A program made the translations under genes and the position numbers. Below are positions 44,652-53,353 of a DNA stretch of 64,000 bases, piece after piece; within the stretch, counting starts at the first letter, position 1; the number at the start of each line of letters is the position of its first letter. A model generated the notes under the pieces. The model saw only the letters and a program-made list of their open reading frames with translations, did no database searches and was not told the origin of the DNA. Source of the DNA: Paenibacillus odorifer (GTDB lineage: Bacteria > Bacillota > Bacilli > Paenibacillales > Paenibacillaceae); contig NZ_CP009428.1 of NCBI RefSeq assembly GCF_000758725.1, forward strand, positions 3,596,001-3,660,000, given 5' to 3'.

Positions 44652-45008
44652 TTAACAACGACAGACCATAATCACATTTCCATCGGGATCTTTAAAATTA
44701 AACCAATGATCATGTTCGATATCCGTCAGAATCTCTCCTCCGTTGGCCTTTACATAATCATAAGCAGCATCAATGTCCTCGGTGTTTAGATGAAACGAAG
44801 GGATGTTTAGAACAGATTCAGCGGTGTAAATCTTACTGTCCAAAACGATGCCCGGTCCCTGCATAGGGACTACATATAAATGGCCGAATAATACCTCTCC
44901 ATCTAGTGGCAGTCCAAGCAATTGGCAATACCATTGTTTAGATTTCTCAATATCCTTTACCGGAATAAAAACAGCACCAATCTGATTCAGAATCGGACTT
45001 ATCATCAT
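44652..45008 (-). CDS. VOC-superfamily protein (glyoxalase fold)
   Basis: 118 aa, a single VOC unit: IGAVFIPVKDIEKSKQWYCQ, FHLNTEDIDAAYDYVKANGG and HDHWFNFKDPDGNVIMV. The E/H metal ligands expected at the fold ends are partly present (His in the HDHWF segment). Members include fosfomycin or bleomycin resistance proteins and lyases; nothing here fixes the substrate. AGGAGG precedes the ATG; TTATTCTAGAATAA upstream (45046-45059) is a palindrome in its promoter zone. Confidence 0.78.
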   Translation of the reverse strand: MMISPILNQIGAVFIPVKDIEKSKQWYCQLLGLPLDGEVLFGHLYVVPMQGPGIVLDSKIYTAESVLNIPSFHLNTEDIDAAYDYVKANGGEILTDIEHDHWFNFKDPDGNVIMVCRC

Positions 45009-45166
45009 TAAGAAAGCCTCCTCTTTAAAGTTGACGGATAGGGTGTTATTCTAGAATAATTCGATAAAATATGTCAATTACCTCCCTCCATTTAGGGAAG
45101 GGCTGGTAAGTTGTGTTATAATTCTGTGAGCATTACTCCAATATCACGTACGTCAGGAGAATTACA

Positions 45167-46513
45167 TTGGCTAACCTGAACTTCGGTGGTTTTAAAATGA
45201 CCCCGCCCAAAGTTTTATCACTAGGATTCTTAATCCTTATCACTGCCGGGACTTTTCTGCTTAGTCTCCCGGTCTCCTCAACATCCGGACAAATATCCTT
45301 TATCGATGCCTTGTTTATGGCGACTTCAGCCACATGTGTTACAGGTCTTGCAGTCATTGATACGGGAACTCAGCTAACTACCTTCGGACAAGTTGTTCTA
45401 CTCATTTTATTTCAAATCGGAGGATTAGGCTTTGTAACGATGGCTACTTTGATTACCTTGGTCCTTAATAAACGGATATCCTTGAAAGAGCGAATCCTTT
45501 TGCAAGAATCTATGAACCAAAATTCGATGCAGGGAATTGTACTCTTAATCCGTAGGGTCCTGATCTATTCTCTTGTTATTCAGCTGTCGGGTGCCGTGTT
45601 GTTTGCTGGAAGGTTTATGATGGATATGCCCTTTGGGAAAGCAGCATATTATGGGATTTTTCACAGTATATCTATCTTTAATAATGCAGGCTTTGATCTC
45701 TTCGGTGATATTCATGGGCCTTTTAGCGGACTTACTCGTTTTGTAAATGATCCCATTGTTAACTTCACCTCAATGAGCCTTATATTTCTTGGAGGGATTG
45801 GTTTTATCGTTCTGTCTGATCTTATGGACTTTCCTAAACGCAGAAGACTCACTCTTCATTCAAAGGTTGTTCTTTGGACTTCTCTTATATTGATTATTAT
45901 TGGTGCGGGGCTGTTTTTCCTACTGGAGTATAATTCTACGCTGAAGCCCTTGAGTGCAAGCGGAAAGTTTTGGGCGACCTTTTTACAAGCGGTAACTCCG
46001 CGATCTGGTGGTGTCACCACCATTGAAGTTCCACTTTTACGGCAATCCACACAATTTCTGATGATTCTATTGATGTTTATCGGTGCTGCACCTGGGTCGA
46101 CGGGTGGAGGAATTAAGATCACTACATTCGCCGTACTGGTTACTGCGGTAGCTGCACGATTACGGGGGAAAGAAGATATTGTAATGTTTCGCCACCGGAT
46201 CGCTAAAGAAAATGTATATAGAGCCCTTACCATCACATTAATGTCTCTTATGCTGCTTGTCATCGCTACGATGTTATTATCCTTGACCGAGAGCGCTGAA
46301 TTTCTAACTGTACTTTTTGAAGCTGTATCTGCTTTTGGAACCTCAGGCTTATCTATGGGCCTTACTCCGGAACTGACTACGGCAGGAAAGGTTCTAGTGA
46401 TTATCCTGATGTTTATGGGCCGGACCGGACCACTTACACTTGCTTATGCTTTGAAACCAAAAGGTAGTAAAGAACTGTATCGTTACCCAGAAGGTAAGAT
46501 AACGATTGGATAG
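45167..46513 (+). CDS. ktrB: TrkH/KtrB-family potassium channel subunit
   Basis: 448 aa from TTG, eight bases after AGGAG. Four pore-loop segments give the Ktr/Trk filter: SATCVTGL (~52-59), FNNAGFDLF, TPRSGGVTT and FGTSGLSMGL. These match KtrB/KtrD, the membrane subunit of the Na+-dependent K+ uptake system. The cytosolic KtrA/KtrC regulator gene is not here, as is common. The symbol is by family; ktrD is equally possible. Confidence 0.82.
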   Translation: MANLNFGGFKMTPPKVLSLGFLILITAGTFLLSLPVSSTSGQISFIDALFMATSATCVTGLAVIDTGTQLTTFGQVVLLILFQIGGLGFVTMATLITLVLNKRISLKERILLQESMNQNSMQGIVLLIRRVLIYSLVIQLSGAVLFAGRFMMDMPFGKAAYYGIFHSISIFNNAGFDLFGDIHGPFSGLTRFVNDPIVNFTSMSLIFLGGIGFIVLSDLMDFPKRRRLTLHSKVVLWTSLILIIIGAGLFFLLEYNSTLKPLSASGKFWATFLQAVTPRSGGVTTIEVPLLRQSTQFLMILLMFIGAAPGSTGGGIKITTFAVLVTAVAARLRGKEDIVMFRHRIAKENVYRALTITLMSLMLLVIATMLLSLTESAEFLTVLFEAVSAFGTSGLSMGLTPELTTAGKVLVIILMFMGRTGPLTLAYALKPKGSKELYRYPEGKITIG

Positions 46514-46517
46514 TCAT

Positions 46518-46560
46518 GATATGGCCAGCGGCTACCAGATAATGCCGCTGGCGTCATATC
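46518..46560. terminator. Hairpin between convergent genes
   Basis: GCCAGCGGC/GCCGCTGGC (9 bp) with outer GATATG/CATATC; no T-run follows, so termination is likely but weak or Rho-aided. Confidence 0.45.
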
Positions 46561-46570
46561 AATAATAGTA

Positions 46571-46846
46571 TTATTCTTCCACGATTTCTTGTTGATCAAG
46601 TGCCGCATCCAGCAACTGATTGTACACATCATCGTCATTCTCCAGCAATGCATCCGTTTCTAAGAACTGTTCCTCGCTCCCAGGCTCACCCGCAAAGCTT
46701 AGACTGTAATCCCATTCCGTTCCTCTTGTACTGAAGAAAGTAATTTCATATGGAGCCTTATGATTTTCGAGAGTGAATACAGTCCTCCCTACATAACTTT
46801 TATCTTCTTTACGGCTCATTTCAGCACTTACGATCTCTAAATTCAT
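46571..46846 (-). CDS. Hypothetical protein, conserved-looking acidic cytosolic protein
   Basis: 91 aa: not recognised as any family. The N-terminal half alternates hydrophobic and polar residues (MNLEIVSAEMSRKEDKSYVG, RTVFTLENHKAPYEITFFS), suggesting beta strands, and the C-terminal half is strongly acidic (LLENDDDVYNQLLDAALDQQ). It has no signal or membrane helix. Frame has normal start context (AGGAAGA) upstream. It converges on ktrB and diverges from the M29 genes, so neighbours do not inform its role. Confidence 0.6.
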   Translation of the reverse strand: MNLEIVSAEMSRKEDKSYVGRTVFTLENHKAPYEITFFSTRGTEWDYSLSFAGEPGSEEQFLETDALLENDDDVYNQLLDAALDQQEIVEE

Positions 46847-46943
46847 CCACTTATCTTCCTTCCTATCATCAAATCAGCTACCCTTTCAGTATATCATTGA
46901 AATGATTGTAATTCCTTCTCTTTGCTCTGTAAATTCCACGTAA

Positions 46944-46999
46944 TTGACTTTTTTCATCCGGCGGTTAATAATTTAGTACAATGCTTGTAAAGTACTAAA
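46944..46999 (+). promoter_or_regulatory. Promoter and inverted repeat upstream of the M29 genes
   Basis: TTGACT (46944-46949) and AATAAT (46967-46972) are 17 bp apart. Directly after, TTTAGTAC (46972-46979) and GTACTAAA (46992-46999) form an 8-bp inverted repeat at the expected start of transcription, a likely repressor site. Confidence 0.5.
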
Positions 47000-47024
47000 C
47001 TATTAGTAAATGGAGGAAATTACA

Positions 47025-48257
47025 ATGACTGATTTTCAGGCTAAGCTTAGTAAATATGCAGATTTAGCTGTACAAATAGGTGTTAATGTTCAACCCGGGC
47101 AAATTCTAGTGGTGAATGCACCGATTCTTGCCGCTGATTTCGTACGTCTAATTACCGCTAAGGCATATGCCATCGGAGCAAGTTTAGTTAAGGTGAACTG
47201 GAGTGATGCGAGCATTACACGCCAACAGTTTGAACACGCTGCGCCAGAGGTATTCACTCAGCCTCCTACTTGGTACGCAGGTGAAATGACTGAATTCGCC
47301 GAAAAAGGTGCGGCTATCCTTAACGTGATCGCTGAAGATCCTGATGCACTTAAAGGTATTGATCCAGTACGTATCTCCAATTTTCAAAAAGTACGTGGAG
47401 CTGCCCTCACCAAATATCGTGAAATGCAAATGTCCGACAAAGTTAGCTGGAGTATTGTAGCTGTTCCTTGTCAAGCTTGGGCGGATAAAGTGTTCCCTGA
47501 GGTTCCAGCCGAAGAACGTGTAGATAAACTCTGGGAAGCCATTTTCCACACCGTGCGTCTTGACCGTGAAGATCCAGTAGCTGCATGGCAGGAGCATCTC
47601 GACACCTTAGAACAAAAAGCAAATGTACTCAATGCAAAAAAATATAAAAAGCTGCATTACATAGCACCTGGCACTGACCTTAGCATCGAGCTTCCTGAAG
47701 GCCATATCTGGGCACAAGGAGACAGCATTAATGCAAAAGGTCATTCTTTTGTAGCCAATATGCCTACCGAAGAAGTCTTCACTGCACCACTAAAAACTGG
47801 TGTTAATGGCACTGTAAGAAGCACAAAGCCACTTAGTCATGGCGGCAACATCATCGATGGCTTCTCTATTAGCTTTGAGAACGGCCGTATTGTAAGTGTT
47901 ACTGCTGAGCAAGGTCAAGAAGCGCTAGAGCACCTCATTAGTATGGATGAAGGAGCGAAATACTTAGGGGAAGTTGCCTTGGTTCCTCATAAATCCCCTA
48001 TTTCTGAATCCAACATTCTTTATTACAACACATTGTTTGACGAAAATGCTTCTAATCACCTTGCTATAGGTATGGCTTATGCCTTCTGTTTAGAAGGCGG
48101 TAAAGATATGAATCCAGAGCAGTTAATTGAGCATGGCCTCAACAATAGTGTAACCCATGTGGATTTCATGATCGGGTCAGCTGAGATGAACATTTACGGG
48201 ATAACTGCTGATGGAACTGAAGAACCTGTCTTCCTGAATGGAAACTGGGCGTTCTAA
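47025..48257 (+). CDS. M29-family aminopeptidase (AmpS/PepS), first of two
   Basis: 410 aa from ATG at 47025 (MTDFQAK), after GGAGG; the open frame's earlier ATG at 47010 overlaps that site. M29 hallmarks: LHYIAPGTDLSIELPEGHIW, NMPTEEVFTAPLKTGVNG, KPLSHGGNIIDGFSISFENG, EVALVPHKSPISESNILYYN and LNNSVTHVDFMIGS supply the Glu, His, Tyr and Asp metal ligands. These broad-specificity Co2+/Zn2+ aminopeptidases act in the cytoplasm. A paralogue follows 44 bases later. Confidence 0.87.
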   Translation: MTDFQAKLSKYADLAVQIGVNVQPGQILVVNAPILAADFVRLITAKAYAIGASLVKVNWSDASITRQQFEHAAPEVFTQPPTWYAGEMTEFAEKGAAILNVIAEDPDALKGIDPVRISNFQKVRGAALTKYREMQMSDKVSWSIVAVPCQAWADKVFPEVPAEERVDKLWEAIFHTVRLDREDPVAAWQEHLDTLEQKANVLNAKKYKKLHYIAPGTDLSIELPEGHIWAQGDSINAKGHSFVANMPTEEVFTAPLKTGVNGTVRSTKPLSHGGNIIDGFSISFENGRIVSVTAEQGQEALEHLISMDEGAKYLGEVALVPHKSPISESNILYYNTLFDENASNHLAIGMAYAFCLEGGKDMNPEQLIEHGLNNSVTHVDFMIGSAEMNIYGITADGTEEPVFLNGNWAF

Positions 48258-48301
48258 TTTAAGCACACAAGAGATACAGGATATTGGGAGGAATAGAAAC
48301 T

Positions 48302-49531
48302 ATGTTGGATTTCAAGCAAAAGCTGGAGAATTACGCATTGCTGGCCGTGAAGATTGGCGTTAATATTCAACCGGGTCAGACACTCGTTGTGAATGCAGAT
48401 ATTGTATCCGCAGAGCTTGTGCGACTTGTGGTTCGTAAAGCCTATGAAGCCGGCGCGAGACTTGTAAAGGTGAATTATAGTGATGAAGTTGTATTACGTA
48501 CACGATATGATCTTGCTCCATCCGATTCCTTCCTGGAGCCGCCGCAGTGGCAAGCCGATGAATTAGAGGATCTTGCTAAAAAGGGAGCCGCATTTCTAAC
48601 CATTATCTCTGCTGACCCGGATCTTTTAAAAGGCGTTGAACCTGGAAGAATTGCCGATAATCAGCGTATCTCTGGGCAGACCCTAGCGCCATATCGTGAG
48701 TACTTAATGGGAAATCATGCGAGCTGGAGCGGTCTTGCCTTCCCATCAGCCTCTTGGGCGGAAAAAGTGTTCCCTGATGCTCCATCCGAGCAGCAGGTTG
48801 AACTGTTATGGGATGCCATCTTTAAAGCCACACGTGCGGATCAGGACGATCCTATTGAAGCATGGAGCCGCCATTTAGATGGACTCAAAACTCGTTGCGC
48901 TTCCTTGAATGAAAGTAAGTTTCGCAAGCTGCACTATACAGCACCTGGTACAGATTTAACTATTGAGTTGCCGGAAGGACACATCTGGTGTCAGGCAGGA
49001 GCTGTGAACGGTAAGGGCGTCCCTTTCTTAGCCAATATTCCTACGGAAGAAGTGTTTACTGCCCCTTTGAAGTCTGGTATTAATGGTAAAGTGAGCAGCA
49101 CTAAGCCACTTAGCTACGGCGGCAATCTAATCAATAACTTCACGCTGACCTTTGAGAACGGTAAAGTGATTGATTTTACTGCTGAAGAAGGCGCTGAAAC
49201 TTTGGCATCACTAATCGCGCTGGATGAAGGCTCTTCCTATCTTGGCGAAGTTGCTTTGGTACCTTTCCACTCTCCGATTTCTGAGAGCGGTATTCTTTAT
49301 TACACTACGTTGTATGATGAGAATGCCTCCTGTCATTTGGCTTTAGGTGCAGCTTATGCCTTCACAATTCAAGAAGGAATTACGATGACTAAGGAACAGC
49401 TGTTGGAAAAAGGAATGAATCAAAGCCATACCCATGTTGACTTTATGATGGGCTCTCCTGAAATGAATATTGACGGAATTAACGATGATGGAACAACAGT
49501 ACCTATCTTCCGTAATGGGGATTGGGCTTAA
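48302..49531 (+). CDS. M29-family aminopeptidase (AmpS/PepS), second of two
   Basis: 409 aa from ATG at 48302, six bases after GGGAGGAA (an in-frame TTG at 48284 is the site itself). All metal-binding blocks are kept: LHYTAPGTDLTIELPEGHIW, NIPTEEVFTAPLKSGING, EVALVPFHSPISESGILYYT, SHTHVDFMMGS. It aligns over its whole length with the previous gene, showing tandem duplication. Both lie in one operon ended by a strong terminator. Division of labour is unknown. Confidence 0.87.
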   Translation: MLDFKQKLENYALLAVKIGVNIQPGQTLVVNADIVSAELVRLVVRKAYEAGARLVKVNYSDEVVLRTRYDLAPSDSFLEPPQWQADELEDLAKKGAAFLTIISADPDLLKGVEPGRIADNQRISGQTLAPYREYLMGNHASWSGLAFPSASWAEKVFPDAPSEQQVELLWDAIFKATRADQDDPIEAWSRHLDGLKTRCASLNESKFRKLHYTAPGTDLTIELPEGHIWCQAGAVNGKGVPFLANIPTEEVFTAPLKSGINGKVSSTKPLSYGGNLINNFTLTFENGKVIDFTAEEGAETLASLIALDEGSSYLGEVALVPFHSPISESGILYYTTLYDENASCHLALGAAYAFTIQEGITMTKEQLLEKGMNQSHTHVDFMMGSPEMNIDGINDDGTTVPIFRNGDWA

Positions 49532-49573
49532 GGCTTAAACAACACCCGTTAGATCCTAGATAGAACCAACTTC

Positions 49574-49622
49574 AAACAACCCGCTTAGCTCTCTAATTAG
49601 AGAGTAAGCGGGTTGTTTTTGT
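49574..49622 (+). terminator. Terminator after the M29 operon
   Basis: AAACAACCCGCTTA/TAAGCGGGTTGTTT with an inner CTCTCTAA/TTAGAGAG stem, then TTTTTG. Confidence 0.85.
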
Positions 49623-49758
49623 TTTAACAATAACATTTCAGGTGGTGAAATGCCCAAATTTGAATAAATGTTCAATATTTGTTCACACTATTGTTGATTT
49701 TCGTTCACAAATATGTCACAATACAATTAAGGATTGAATTTCCAAGGAGGGGATTATC

Positions 49759-49941
49759 ATGTTGAGAGACCCAGTATCCAAAGAAGTTGACAGCATCGAA
49801 GAAGAACAGCTAGAAATTCAACCACCGGTAGATTCAAGAATTGTTGCATCTAATGCTATTAAATACACTGCCTATGTTATGCTGCTTTTTGGATTCTTGT
49901 ATTTCCTGATTGCTTACTTGGCGCCTATGTTGGAACCTTAA
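49759..49941 (+). CDS. Small single-helix membrane protein
   Basis: 60 aa, not in any family I recognise. An acidic N-terminal half (DPVSKEVDSIEEEQLEIQPP) leads to one membrane helix (YTAYVMLLFGFLYFLIAYLA). AAGGAGGGG precedes the ATG, and a terminator follows, so it is a genuine small gene. Orientation would put the acidic half in the cytoplasm. Role unknown. Confidence 0.75.
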   Translation: MLRDPVSKEVDSIEEEQLEIQPPVDSRIVASNAIKYTAYVMLLFGFLYFLIAYLAPMLEP

Positions 49942-49973
49942 TGTGATGGATATAACTTTATTGGAAAACGCTT

Positions 49974-50015
49974 ACGGTTAATCACTCTCTATGGAGTAGT
50001 GATTAACCGTTTTTA
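49974..50015 (+). terminator. Terminator, shared by convergent genes
   Basis: ACGGTTAATCACT/AGTGATTAACCGT, 13-bp perfect stem, followed by TTTTT. Confidence 0.8.
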
Positions 50016-50708
50016 TTAATTCCATGAGAATGCTTTGTTTGTCCAAGCTATTGCTGTAGGCGACCATACCCCGTTCATCTTCGATTGTATCCAAGCTATG
50101 GCCTCTTCTCTATCCCCTTCAAAAGCGGATAAACCGTTATCTGACATCCAGTGACTGACCGTCTCGAACGAGGTACTACTCCAACCATTTACTTCACCTT
50201 CATCATTCAGGCGTTGCTTGATGCCTGAGATCACCATATCTAAAGATCCTTGCAGCTCAGTAACCGCGTTATCGAAGGCTGTTTTCTTTTCTTTTGCCTT
50301 CATATCAGCCTCTGCCCGAAGTTTACGTGTATCAATACCTTCATGTTCACGAACAATCTGCAGCAAGGTCACAGCTTCTTTACTAGCCAACCCATCCTTA
50401 TACCGCTCTTCAATAGATTTGGTACTGCCTGCTGCTGCTACAAATGCCGGGAACCACTCCCTTGAGACCAAAATAGCCTTTTTCTTAATAAACTTTCCGT
50501 ATCCTGCAAGGCCCTCACCTGGAAACTGCGCACGCCATGACCACGGATCTAAATCTGTTCCAGTATGCCAATTCTCGGGCTTAGTTAAGCCGTTTAAAGA
50601 CGGGTGCCCGGGGATGAGCGCAGCAAGCGGTAAAATCCCCAATTTCGCAATAACCTCTGCTGTTTCACCATAAGTGGTGACACTACCTTGTTCATATTCC
50701 TGACCCAT
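50016..50708 (-). CDS. Uncharacterised protein, AlkZ-related type
   Basis: 230 aa. PSLNGLTKPENWHTGTDLDP, WSWRAQFPGEGLAGYGKFIK and KKAILVSREWFPAFVA resemble the middle part of proteins annotated AlkZ-related in Bacillota (SLW-containing, then W-x-W-K/R and GK-x-I). The link to the AlkZ glycosylase is distant and I only weakly support it. The C-terminal helical half has no known motif. It is the last gene of the MBL-TetR-this operon (26-base gap), AGGAGATG precedes the ATG. Confidence 0.5.
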   Translation of the reverse strand: MGQEYEQGSVTTYGETAEVIAKLGILPLAALIPGHPSLNGLTKPENWHTGTDLDPWSWRAQFPGEGLAGYGKFIKKKAILVSREWFPAFVAAAGSTKSIEERYKDGLASKEAVTLLQIVREHEGIDTRKLRAEADMKAKEKKTAFDNAVTELQGSLDMVISGIKQRLNDEGEVNGWSSTSFETVSHWMSDNGLSAFEGDREEAIAWIQSKMNGVWSPTAIAWTNKAFSWN

Positions 50709-50733
50709 TTGTTCATCATCTCCTAGATCTAAT

Positions 50734-51306
50734 TTAATCAGATTTCATATTTCCAATTCCGGTTATAAAAGTGCTAATCAAGCGGGTTAGACTCTCGTTA
50801 GTATCGAGCGCCATACCGAATCCACCCTTTTGCTCCAATGAGGCGAATCCATGCAGGATACTCCGTAATCCCCTTACGGCATGAAGTTCTCCTTCTTCGC
50901 CTAATAGATAACTCTTCATCACCTGAATTATAAACTGCAAAATATGCTCACCAGCCGCTTCAAGCTCCGTGTTCTCCTGCTCAGGCGCTCGTAGTGTAGT
51001 CTCATACAGACCTGGTCTACTCCTAGCAAAATCCACATATGCCCGGCCCATTGCGTGTACAGCAGCATCTCCATTTAATCCTTCAGCTGCGTTCGACATG
51101 CTTGTAAATAATAACTCTAATCCGTAAATGGCGAGCCCAGTCCGCAAATCCTGCAGTCCATTTATATGGTTGTATAATGACGGGGAACGAACACCTAGTT
51201 TACCTGCTAATGCAGCCAAGGTAACGGCCTCTATACCTTCATCATCGGCAATTTCTGCTGCTCTAATCACTAGTGTGTGACGATCTAATCCTGCTCTAGG
51301 TGACAT
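50734..51306 (-). CDS. TetR/AcrR-family regulator (WHG-like C-terminus)
   Basis: 190 aa. HTH at ~8-55 (HTLVIRAAEIADDEGIEAVT, LAALAGKLGVRSPSLYNHIN, LQDLRTGLAI). The C-terminal domain (HAMGRAYVDFARSRPGLYET, LRSILHGFASLEQKGGFGMA) matches the WHG type of TetR regulators. Its start abuts the stop of the MBL gene, so both are co-transcribed. Two palindromes of the type this family binds lie upstream of the MBL gene (52039-52082), implying autorepression. Confidence 0.85.
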   Translation of the reverse strand: MSPRAGLDRHTLVIRAAEIADDEGIEAVTLAALAGKLGVRSPSLYNHINGLQDLRTGLAIYGLELLFTSMSNAAEGLNGDAAVHAMGRAYVDFARSRPGLYETTLRAPEQENTELEAAGEHILQFIIQVMKSYLLGEEGELHAVRGLRSILHGFASLEQKGGFGMALDTNESLTRLISTFITGIGNMKSD

Positions 51307-52023
51307 TTAATTACTCCTATCCTGAATCATTTGTGCCTTACGTATGGCTTTCTCCATCTCCTGCTTTGGCGCTTTAAGTAAGTTGCCGTGACCAACAGCA
51401 AGTAAAGCTGGAGATAACTCTAGAAGCTTAATCGCACTATTCAAAGCTTGAGCTTTATTCCATGTAGCCATTGCTGGAAAAGGAAACAGGGGGATGATGG
51501 TTCCAGCCACCGCAGTTCCCCGGAAGGTCTGAAGAGCATCCCCAACGATTACAGCACCGCTGCGTGAATCAAGGAAAGACATAGAGCCGGGGGTATGTCC
51601 TGGAGTGTGAATCGCTGTTAATGATCCAATGGTATCCCCTTCGTGGAGAAGGACATCTGGCTTGGTAGCTATCTTCTTCGGCACGCCTCCCTTAATAGGG
51701 GTCTGAGGTTCTCCTTCCCGAAGTGAACGATCTCCACGCAGTAATGCCGAATCTCGCTCAGAGATGTACACCTGAGCCTCTGGACGTTGCTTTTTTAGTC
51801 CATCCAGTGCCCCAATATGATCATCATGCGCATGCGTTAAGATTATGCGTGTAAGCTTCTTATTTAGCTTCGCTTCAGTATCCATAATTCCTTTTAGACT
51901 AAATGGCATAGCGGCATCTATTAAAGTCAATCCATCCTTTTCCTCAATAATGTAACAATTCACTGGAAAAAAATTTGGCATCCAAGTCAACTGCAATAAA
52001 TGACCTTCACGTGTTACTCTCAT
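51307..52023 (-). CDS. Metallo-beta-lactamase-fold hydrolase
   Basis: 238 aa. THAHDDH with HxHxDH at 64-69, TPGHTPGS and VGHG supply the two-zinc site of the MBL fold; NCYIIEEKDGLTLIDAAMP opens the core. Such proteins include thioesterases, glyoxalase II and lactonases; lack of longer domains leaves the substrate open. First gene of an operon with a TetR regulator, under two tandem operator palindromes. Confidence 0.85.
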   Translation of the reverse strand: MRVTREGHLLQLTWMPNFFPVNCYIIEEKDGLTLIDAAMPFSLKGIMDTEAKLNKKLTRIILTHAHDDHIGALDGLKKQRPEAQVYISERDSALLRGDRSLREGEPQTPIKGGVPKKIATKPDVLLHEGDTIGSLTAIHTPGHTPGSMSFLDSRSGAVIVGDALQTFRGTAVAGTIIPLFPFPAMATWNKAQALNSAIKLLELSPALLAVGHGNLLKAPKQEMEKAIRKAQMIQDRSN

Positions 52024-52038
52024 CCTTACCCCTCCGAT

Positions 52039-52082
52039 AAACTAATGGTATTAGCTTAAATATAAACTAATGACATTAGTTT
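52039..52082. promoter_or_regulatory. Tandem TetR operator palindromes of the MBL operon
   Basis: AAACTAATG A CATTAGTTT (52064-52082) is a perfect 9-1-9 palindrome; AAACTAATG G TATTAGCTT (52039-52057) is a second, imperfect copy offset by 25 bases. They lie 16-60 bases upstream of the MBL start codon. Confidence 0.75.
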
Positions 52083-52121
52083 TGCAAGAGATTGTTATCT
52101 TTAATCTTTAATCTTTAATAT

Positions 52122-52589
52122 TTAACTCTCAATGTTCTTGTCAGCATTTTTGTTGGATTTATTAATTATGTACCACATCGCCCAAGTGATCCCTATGAAA
52201 AAAACAACCGCCCCCACGAGAGTACTCGATATATTTTTTCTAATATCCACTTCTCCCGCTTCTCTAAAATCAAGCAAAAATGTTAGCGTGGCCCAAATAA
52301 TCGTGCTGATAACACCCGATATTAAATGAATCTTCTTAAACCGTCTGAGTTCTCCTTCCTTACTCGGCAGCAGGTATATCCCATCTTTGACACAACGAAC
52401 GGTAACATACAAGCAACCTAACAGCATAATCCCAAAAGTATCTACCCAATATTTGATGTCCCATTCCAGGATAAATACTTTTACCAAAAGGCTGATCATA
52501 AATCCCACTAACACAATCAATAATCCGTGCGTACTAAACTTCTGAATTTCTGTGATAATTCGTTCGTCTTTAATCTTTGGCCCTTTCAC
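52122..52589 (-). CDS. DUF6773-like membrane protein of an XRE pair
   Basis: 155 aa from GTG at 52589, seven bases after GGGAGG (the site is inside the end of the XRE gene). Four hydrophobic helices: LLIVLVGFMISLLVKVFI, YWVDTFGIMLLGCLYVTV, HLISGVISTIIWATLTFLLD and LVGAVVFFIGITWAMWYI. The N-terminal KGPKIKDERIITE motif fits DUF6773, a family regularly encoded next to an XRE repressor. Role unknown. Confidence 0.7.
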   Translation of the reverse strand: MKGPKIKDERIITEIQKFSTHGLLIVLVGFMISLLVKVFILEWDIKYWVDTFGIMLLGCLYVTVRCVKDGIYLLPSKEGELRRFKKIHLISGVISTIIWATLTFLLDFREAGEVDIRKNISSTLVGAVVFFIGITWAMWYIINKSNKNADKNIES

Positions 52590-52591
52590 AA

Positions 52592-52795
52592 CTAATCCTC
52601 CCAAAAAATATCGTTTAATGACGTATCTAACGCCTTGCAGATGGCTATGCACAGCTTAATCGTCGGGTTATAGTTACCAGCTTCAATCAGGCCGATCGTC
52701 TGCCGTGTAACCCCTACAACTTCCGCTAACTGTTCTTGGGAAAGATTCTTTTGGATCCTTGCCAGCTTTAACTTGATGTTTTTGTTCTCTCCCAC
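52592..52795 (-). CDS. Short XRE-family regulator
   Basis: 67 aa from GTG at 52795, seven bases after GGGAGG; the longer open frame to 52870 lacks a site. It is a lone HTH_3: NIKLKLARIQKNLSQEQLAE, VVGVTRQTIGLIEAGNYNPT, LCIAICKALDTSLNDIFWE. It precedes the DUF6773-like gene with a two-base gap. The same two-gene layout occurs at 4622-5201 with unrelated membrane partners. Confidence 0.83.
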   Translation of the reverse strand: MGENKNIKLKLARIQKNLSQEQLAEVVGVTRQTIGLIEAGNYNPTIKLCIAICKALDTSLNDIFWED

Positions 52796-53090
52796 TCCAT
52801 AACCTCCCTTTAATGTTTGTGATGCATTCCATTTTCCACCATTGTAATCTATATCGGTCATTATGTACATTATATATTACATTTGTTTATTGGGATCAAC
52901 ATTTCACTTTAGGATCGACGTGTCATTTTAGGATCCAGACTTCATTTTCCATTCCCTCTCCGTCAGGAATACTTTCTCCCCACCGTTGGATCAAATGGTG
53001 AAGAGTGATTGTAACTGAGTCCATAGCCAGTCAGCTGCGATGCCTAACTCGCCGCCTTTGCTAGTATGTAAGTACACTTTTGCCAATAGT

Positions 53091-53268
53091 TCGGACTCAG
53101 ATGACCTTATTATGCAAATTCGAGTGTTTTCTGCGGGTTATCGGACTCAATTGCAGCTATTTACTCAAAACCACACCAATTCTGCGCCTTTACAAGGTAA
53201 TAAGAGCTATGGGGTCCGATACTTCTACAAAATGACTCAAAAAGCTCAAATAGCTGCAATACAGTCCG
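53091..53268. repeat. Hairpin-forming intergenic repeat, copy A
   Basis: Starts with TCGGACTC and contains the arm CGGACTCAATTGCAGCTATT (53142-53161) which is matched in inverse at 53247-53268 (AATAGCTGCAAT then CAGTCCG), so the element folds into a long stem with ~85 loop bases. A second copy lies at 53354-53532. Non-coding in all frames. Confidence 0.75.
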
Positions 53269-53286
53269 CAACATGAGGTTCTTTAG

Positions 53287-53337
53287 TTAGTTTAGGTTAG
53301 TTTGGGGTTAGTTTGGGGTTAGTTTGGGGTTAGTTCG
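53287..53337. repeat. Short tandem repeat, 11-bp unit
   Basis: TTAGTTTGGGG is present three times head to tail (53297-53329), flanked by degenerate units TTAGTTTAGG and TTAGTTCG. It sits exactly between the two hairpin repeats. Confidence 0.85.
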
Positions 53338-53353
53338 CTTATTCGCCGTTGCA

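Noticed and set aside
45009..45166. c-di-AMP riboswitch before ktrB
   Set aside because: The leader is too short for the ydaO fold and no conserved core was found.
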